Assembly (NCBI GenBank): GCA_949287305.1
Contig: CASEFX010000013.1
Coordinates: forward strand, 1-64,000
Reading direction: 5' to 3'
DNA length: 64,000 bases
Origin: an uncultured Sutterella sp.
GTDB lineage: Bacteria; Pseudomonadota; Gammaproteobacteria; Burkholderiales; Burkholderiaceae_F
Part shown: positions 59,673-64,000 of the stretch, piece after piece
Layout: every line of letters begins with the position of its first letter
Numbering within the stretch: position 1 is the first letter of the stretch
Program-made: the position numbers and the translations under genes
The notes under the pieces: model-generated
The model's database searches: none
Told to the model about the DNA's origin: nothing
What the model saw: only the letters and a program-made list of their open reading frames with translations

Positions 59673-59710
59673 GCCCGGACGGTTTTCCCGACGCCGTCCG
59701 GGCGTTTTTT
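59673..59710 (+). terminator. Secreted dipeptidase terminator
   Basis: Stem GCCCGGACGG/CCGTCCGGGC followed by GTTTTTTCG. Confidence 0.9.
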
Positions 59711-59805
59711 CGTCTCCCGCACACGGGCTTCGCCGTGGGCTACACTGTCTTCTTTCGGGGCCCGCACCCGATCCATTCAATCCTACGCAACGGAGACCGC
59801 AAAGC

Positions 59806-60318
59806 ATGATCACGCTCACCCTCAAGGAAATCGAGACGCCCACGGGCGTGATGCGCCTGGGCGCCGTCGAAGACGCCCTCGTTCTTTGCGACTGGCCCGA
59901 CGCCCCGGGGGCGCCCCACTGCCTCAAGGCGCTCTGCAAGCGGCTCGGCGCCGAGCCCGTGACGGGCGAGTCCCCAATTCTCGAGAAGACCGCGAAGGCC
60001 CTCGAAGACTACTTTGCGGGCCGACTCCAAACCTTCGACCTGCCGCTTCGTCCCTGCGGGACGCCCTTCCAGGAAAGCGTCTGGAAGGCGCTCCTTGAGG
60101 TCCCCTACGGCAAAACCGCCTCCTACGGCGACATCGCCCGCCGGATCGGAAGACCGACGGCCTTTCGCGCCGTCGCGCAGGCCGTGGGTTCTAACCCCCT
60201 CTGCATCGCCATTCCCTGCCACCGCATCATCGGCTCCGACGGCTCGCTCACCGGTTTCGGCGGCGGCCTCGACCGAAAAGTCCTCCTGCTCAGGCTTGAA
60301 GGCCATACGAACCTTTGA
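59806..60318 (+). CDS. ogt: Methylated-DNA--protein-cysteine methyltransferase
   Basis: 170 residues from ATG at 59806; the frame above it lies over the terminator. FQESVWKALLEVPYGKTASY, RPTAFRAVAQAVGSNPLCIA and the acceptor IPCHRIIGSDGSLTGFGGG (Cys138) are diagnostic. It repairs O6-alkylguanine by suicidal transfer to the Cys. No Ada regulatory domain is attached, so the Ogt name fits. Confidence 0.93.
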   Translation: MITLTLKEIETPTGVMRLGAVEDALVLCDWPDAPGAPHCLKALCKRLGAEPVTGESPILEKTAKALEDYFAGRLQTFDLPLRPCGTPFQESVWKALLEVPYGKTASYGDIARRIGRPTAFRAVAQAVGSNPLCIAIPCHRIIGSDGSLTGFGGGLDRKVLLLRLEGHTNL

Positions 60319-60417
60319 TTTTCCGTAAGGGTTTTCACGGCGTATTCACGCCCGATTTCCTTATTTCGCATCCGTACAATAGGCGAGTGAACAGTCGTTC
60401 GTCATCAGGAAAAGGAA

Positions 60418-61014
60418 ATGCGAAAACCCGTCCTGCGCCGCACTCATTCGGAGCGAGAACAACAGATCCTCGACATCGCCGCCCGCCTCTTTCTCGAGCG
60501 CGGGTTCGAGGGCATGTCGCTATCGGATCTCGCGCGCGAAGCCGGCGTCACGAGAAATCTCGTCTACCACTATTTCCCCAACAAGGGGGCGGTTTTCGAA
60601 GCGGTGCTCGTCCATCGGGCCGAAAGACTCCTCGAGCGGCTTCCCGAACCCGAAGGATCGGATTCCGCGGAGGATCTCCTCGCCCTCATTGAATCGCTCG
60701 TGCGTCTCGGAAACGAGTGCCGCGCCATTCTGCGCCTCTCGCTCGGGCGACCGATGCGAAAGCAGTTTCTCTACGCGCACACGGCCTGGGCCAAGGAACA
60801 ACTCGAAGTTCGCCTGGCCCTCGCCCTCGGACTTTCCCCGGACGATCCCGCCCAAAGGGCGGTCTCGGCCTTCACGGGCATGCTCCTGCACTTTCTCATG
60901 GACGCTCCCGAAGAGCTCTGCCGCGGCCGCGAACGGGAATGGGCCGAATACTTCGCGCGCATCCTTCGGGAAATGATCGAACGTCTCCCCGTCACCGAAC
61001 CCAAACCATTCTAA
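60418..61014 (+). CDS. TetR/AcrR family transcriptional regulator
   Basis: 198 residues. HTH: ILDIAARLFLERGFEGMSLS, then DLAREAGVTRNLVYHYFPNK. The C-terminal half is helical without a recognisable ligand motif. It lies 15 bases before the dehydratase activase gene, on the same strand, so the two are probably co-transcribed and the regulator may sense an acyl-CoA. Confidence 0.88.
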   Translation: MRKPVLRRTHSEREQQILDIAARLFLERGFEGMSLSDLAREAGVTRNLVYHYFPNKGAVFEAVLVHRAERLLERLPEPEGSDSAEDLLALIESLVRLGNECRAILRLSLGRPMRKQFLYAHTAWAKEQLEVRLALALGLSPDDPAQRAVSAFTGMLLHFLMDAPEELCRGREREWAEYFARILREMIERLPVTEPKPF

Positions 61015-61029
61015 AAAGAGAGAGAAGCC

Positions 61030-64000
61030 ATGCTTTTGGGACTCGACCTCGGATCCACCACCGTCAAGTACGTGCTTCTTGACGACGACCGCAAGATCCT
61101 TGCGCGCGACTACCGCCGACACAAGAGCGATCTGATCCTCACCGTCCGAACGCTCCTTTCCGAACTCAACGAACGCTTTTCCGGACGCCCCGTGCGGCCG
61201 GTGCTGAGCGGCTCGGGCGCGCTCGCCCTGAGCGAGGCGCTCGGCGTCACCTTCCTGCAGGAAGTGGCGGCGGGCGCGACCTTTCTCGCCGATCGCCTTC
61301 CCGACGCGGACGTCGCGATCGAATTGGGCGGCGAAGACGCAAAGCTCCTTTATCTTACGAACGGACTGGAACTGCGCATGAACGAAGCCTGCGCGGGCGG
61401 GACCGGCGCCTTCATCGACCAGATGGCGGCGCTCCTTTCGACCGACGCCGCGGGCCTTGACGAACTTGCGCTCTCGGCCGCCGTGTCGCACCCGATCGCC
61501 TCGCGCTGCGGGGTCTTTGCAAAGACCGACCTCGTCGCACTTCTGAACGCGGGCGTTCCCCGTTCGGAAGCCGCGCGAAGCGTCTTCGACGCCGTTGCGG
61601 AACAGACGATTTCGGGCCTCGCCTGCGGTCGTCCGATCCGCGGAAAGATCGTGTTCCTCGGCGGTCCGCTCTCCTTTTTGAAGGGCCTTCGCGAGAGCTT
61701 CATCCGCAAGCTCGAGGGTCCGGGGCAAAGCTTCACGGCGCTTGACGACGCGCACTTCGCGGTTGCACACGGGGCGGCGCTCACGGCCGACGAATCGGCG
61801 GAGTTCTCGAGCCTCGGCGAACTCATCGAGCGCTTCGCCAAGGTCCGCGTCGAAGGCGGTGCGGGACGACTCCCCGCCCTCTTTGCCAACGACGAAGAGC
61901 TTGCGGCCTTCCGCGCGCGCCACGAAAAGGAGAAGGTGGAGCGAGGCGACCTCTCGCAAGCCCGCGGCGACCTCTATCTCGGGATTGACCTCGGGAGCAC
62001 CACGGTGAAGGGCGTTCTGATCGACGGCGAAGGCCGCTTCCTTTCCGCCTGGTACGAGCGAAACGAAGGGAATCCTCTCGAACGCCTCTTCCCGCGCGTC
62101 AAGACCCTCACGGCGTCCCTTCCCGAAGGGGCGCGCATCCGCTCGATCTGCACGACGGGCTACGGGGCGGAACTCGCCAAGGCGGCGCTCGGCGCCAACT
62201 GGGCCGAAGTCGAAACGCTCGCGCATCAGCGCGCGGCCGCGCACTTCGAACCCGACGTGAGCTACGTGATCGACATCGGCGGCCAGGACATGAAGTGCCT
62301 CGCCGTCAAGGACGGACTCATTTCCGGCGTGAGCCTGAACGAAGCCTGCAGCTCGGGCTGCGGATCCTTCCTGCAGACCTTCTCGGACCAGCTTGAACTC
62401 ACGCTTCCCGAATTCGTGGCGGCGGCGCTTCGCTCGCACGCGCCCGTCGACCTCGGCACCCGCTGCACGGTCTTCATGAATTCCAAGGTGCGTCAGGCCC
62501 AGCGCGACGGCGCTTCGACCGACGACATCGCGGCGGGCCTTTGCCACTCGATCGTTCGCAACGCCCTCTACAAGGTCCTTCGCATCCGCAACGCCGAGGA
62601 ACTCGGCAAGCACGTCGTCGTGCAGGGCGGAACCTTCCTGAACGACGGGGTGCTCCGCGCCTTTGAAACCCACATCGGACGCGAAGTGATCCGCCCCGAC
62701 ATCGCGGGGCACATGGGCGCCTACGGTGCGGCCCTCCTTGCCAAGGAGCGCACCACGGCCGAAACGCCCGTCCCGGAACTCGACGAAAAGACCTTCGATC
62801 TCACCGACGTGAAGCGCCGCGAATTCCTCTGCCGCGGCTGCAGCAATCACTGCCACCTGACGCTTCACCGCTTTGCGTCGGGCGAAAAGTTCGTGAGCGG
62901 CAACCGCTGCGAATTTGCGCTCAAGTCGCTCGGCCGCGCCGCGAAGGACGAAACGTCCTTCCACGACGAAAAGACGTCGCTCCTTTTCGACCGCCCCGTC
63001 TTGGAAGACGCGCCGCGCGGCACGATCGGAATTCCGCGCGTCCTCAACGTCTACGAACACTATCCCTTCTGGCACGCGTTCTTTACGAAGCTCGGATTCA
63101 AGGTCGTGCTCTCGCCCGCCTCGAACCGCACGATCGCGGCGAAGGGGACCGAAACGATTCCTTCGCAGACGCTTTGCTGGCCCGCGAAGCTCGCGCACGG
63201 CCACGTGACGTGGTTGGCCGAAGAAGGGGTCGAACGTATCTGGCTTCCTTCCGTCGCGCGCGAAGGGACGCCCTTCCCCGAGGGCGACGCCCGCTACGCC
63301 TGTCCGGTGGTCGGGGGCTATCCGGAAGTGCTTCGGTTGAACCTTCTCACGACCTTCCCGAAGATCTCGCTCAAGGCGCCCTTCATCGACCTCGAGCGCG
63401 AGGACTCGGTCCTCGCGGGCGTCTGCGAATCCTTCCCCGAACTCGGCCGCGACGAAGTGCGCGAAGCCTTCCGGGCGGGGCGCGAGGCGCTCGCGCGCTA
63501 CCGCGACCAACTTCACGCGCTCGGCGAAGAACGCGCCGCGCTCGCGCGTGCCAAGGGCGTGCCCCTCATCGTGCTCGCGGGCCATCCGTATCACCTGGAT
63601 CCCCTCGTCAACCACGGGATTCCGACCCTCATTTCTTCCATGGGGGCGGAGGTCGTGACCGAGGACGCGGTCGCGCACCTCGTTCTCAATCCGAAACCCC
63701 TTTCGGTCGTCAATCAGTGGACCTTCCACAGCCGCCTCTACCGCGCGGCCGAATACGCGCTCGAGCACCCCGACGTCGAAGTCGTGCAGTTGGTGAGCTT
63801 CGGCTGCGGTCTTGACGCCGTGACGAGCGAGCAGATGAAGCGTCTGCTCGAGCCCGAAGGGAAGCTCTACACGCTCCTCAAGATCGACGAAGGCGACGCC
63901 TTCGGCGCGGCCCGCATTCGTCTGCGCTCCCTCATGGCGGCCCTGGACGACCGCCGCCGCACGGAAAAGCACCGTGTCATCCCGATCGCGTCGATTCCGC
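61030..64000 (+). CDS. Giant 2-hydroxyacyl-CoA dehydratase activase (3' end outside window)
   Basis: 990 codons visible, still open at the window edge. Two BadF/HgdC-type ASKHA ATPase domains are in tandem: residues about 1-270 (LLGLDLGSTTVKYVLLDDDR, ACAGGTGAFIDQ) and about 315-580 (YLGIDLGSTTVKGVLIDGEG, ACSSGCGSFLQTF, RCTVFMNSKV). A Cys-rich LCRGCSNHCH motif follows near 598, then a DUF2229-like region and the start of a dehydratase-like region (FGCGLDAVTSEQ). These proteins use ATP to inject an electron into dehydratase Fe-S centres. The full family length is about 1400-1500. Confidence 0.88.
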   Translation, partial: MLLGLDLGSTTVKYVLLDDDRKILARDYRRHKSDLILTVRTLLSELNERFSGRPVRPVLSGSGALALSEALGVTFLQEVAAGATFLADRLPDADVAIELGGEDAKLLYLTNGLELRMNEACAGGTGAFIDQMAALLSTDAAGLDELALSAAVSHPIASRCGVFAKTDLVALLNAGVPRSEAARSVFDAVAEQTISGLACGRPIRGKIVFLGGPLSFLKGLRESFIRKLEGPGQSFTALDDAHFAVAHGAALTADESAEFSSLGELIERFAKVRVEGGAGRLPALFANDEELAAFRARHEKEKVERGDLSQARGDLYLGIDLGSTTVKGVLIDGEGRFLSAWYERNEGNPLERLFPRVKTLTASLPEGARIRSICTTGYGAELAKAALGANWAEVETLAHQRAAAHFEPDVSYVIDIGGQDMKCLAVKDGLISGVSLNEACSSGCGSFLQTFSDQLELTLPEFVAAALRSHAPVDLGTRCTVFMNSKVRQAQRDGASTDDIAAGLCHSIVRNALYKVLRIRNAEELGKHVVVQGGTFLNDGVLRAFETHIGREVIRPDIAGHMGAYGAALLAKERTTAETPVPELDEKTFDLTDVKRREFLCRGCSNHCHLTLHRFASGEKFVSGNRCEFALKSLGRAAKDETSFHDEKTSLLFDRPVLEDAPRGTIGIPRVLNVYEHYPFWHAFFTKLGFKVVLSPASNRTIAAKGTETIPSQTLCWPAKLAHGHVTWLAEEGVERIWLPSVAREGTPFPEGDARYACPVVGGYPEVLRLNLLTTFPKISLKAPFIDLEREDSVLAGVCESFPELGRDEVREAFRAGREALARYRDQLHALGEERAALARAKGVPLIVLAGHPYHLDPLVNHGIPTLISSMGAEVVTEDAVAHLVLNPKPLSVVNQWTFHSRLYRAAEYALEHPDVEVVQLVSFGCGLDAVTSEQMKRLLEPEGKLYTLLKIDEGDAFGAARIRLRSLMAALDDRRRTEKHRVIPIASIP

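Noticed and set aside
57785..59776. 663-codon open frame on the minus strand
   Set aside because: Antisense shadow of the secreted C69 dipeptidase, composed of Arg/Asp/Glu/Val-rich text with no domain.
60520..63972. 1150-codon open frame on the minus strand
   Set aside because: It lies wholly antisense to the dehydratase activase, has no family motif and reflects GC-rich codon bias of the real gene.
1..64000. CRISPR arrays, rRNA and tRNA genes, prophage modules
   Set aside because: No regularly spaced repeats, no T-loop/acceptor pairs and no phage structural genes were found by reading.

Overview
This is a GC-rich, densely coded Gram-negative window. It carries three betaproteobacterial-type porins, secreted flavin reductases with fumarate/urocanate-reductase motifs, a tetraheme cytochrome c, a TorD-like chaperone, C4-dicarboxylate and amino-acid transporters, M20 and C69 peptidases and a 2-hydroxyacyl-CoA dehydratase activase. 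That mix suggests an anaerobic, asaccharolytic gut betaproteobacterium of the Sutterellaceae (Sutterella/Parasutterella-like). The lineage is an inference from gene content; no rRNA or tRNA gene was seen in the window.

Layout. 1-5 kb: end of an unknown gene, a signal-bearing TenA-like protein, an alanine/sodium symporter behind a perfect FNR box, an AbgA-like amidohydrolase and HU. 5-13 kb: a GNAT gene; a leftward operon tadA (with a long N-terminal extension), LD-carboxypeptidase, hybrid histidine kinase and a small unknown protein; two rightward unknown genes; and a tandem pair of Crp-fold regulators. 13.5-17 kb: a Tat-exported flavoprotein reductase, a tetraheme cytochrome c and a porin. 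17-21.5 kb: C69 dipeptidase, AAC(6')-like acetyltransferase, surE, an nlpD-like lipoprotein and a GNAT gene. 21.5-26.4 kb: a probably acquired DUF234-type ATPase with its own operator array, aldehyde dehydrogenase and rlmD.

26.5-29.1 kb: an IS200/IS605 element (tnpA, a tnpB variant without zinc-finger cysteines, and a predicted omega RNA) inserted in a ribbon-helix-helix antitoxin gene. Removing the element restores the reading frame, apart from one further amber codon. 29.3-34 kb: an AIM24-like protein, a predicted orphan small RNA with a clear promoter and terminator, a 17-residue tandem-repeat secreted protein, a solitary MetQ-like lipoprotein, a Bcp peroxiredoxin and an AEC transporter. 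34-40.5 kb: a scavenging locus with a GntR regulator, AbgA-like hydrolase, OFA-type MFS carrier, DcuC-like carrier and porin, with operator-like palindromes in the divergent spacer.

40.7-48 kb: Hsp20 behind a perfect sigma-32 promoter, a TorD-like chaperone, an M20 hydrolase, a lipoprotein, a periplasmic rhodanese, a GNAT gene, and an FMN/FAD reductase whose promoter spacer contains a TetR-type palindrome next to a tetR gene. 48-57.5 kb: a universal stress protein, a BCCT transporter, a nitroreductase divergent from an AraC regulator, an EamA permease, a third porin and an aminohydrolase. 57.8-64 kb: a secreted C69 dipeptidase whose catalytic Cys follows the signal peptide, ogt, a TetR regulator and the first 990 codons of a giant acyl-CoA dehydratase activase.

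Taken together, porins, carriers and peptidases import and break down peptides and amidated compounds, and dedicated extracytoplasmic reductases use flavin and heme electron acceptors. Each reductase appears to sit beside its own regulator (Crp-like pair; TetR).
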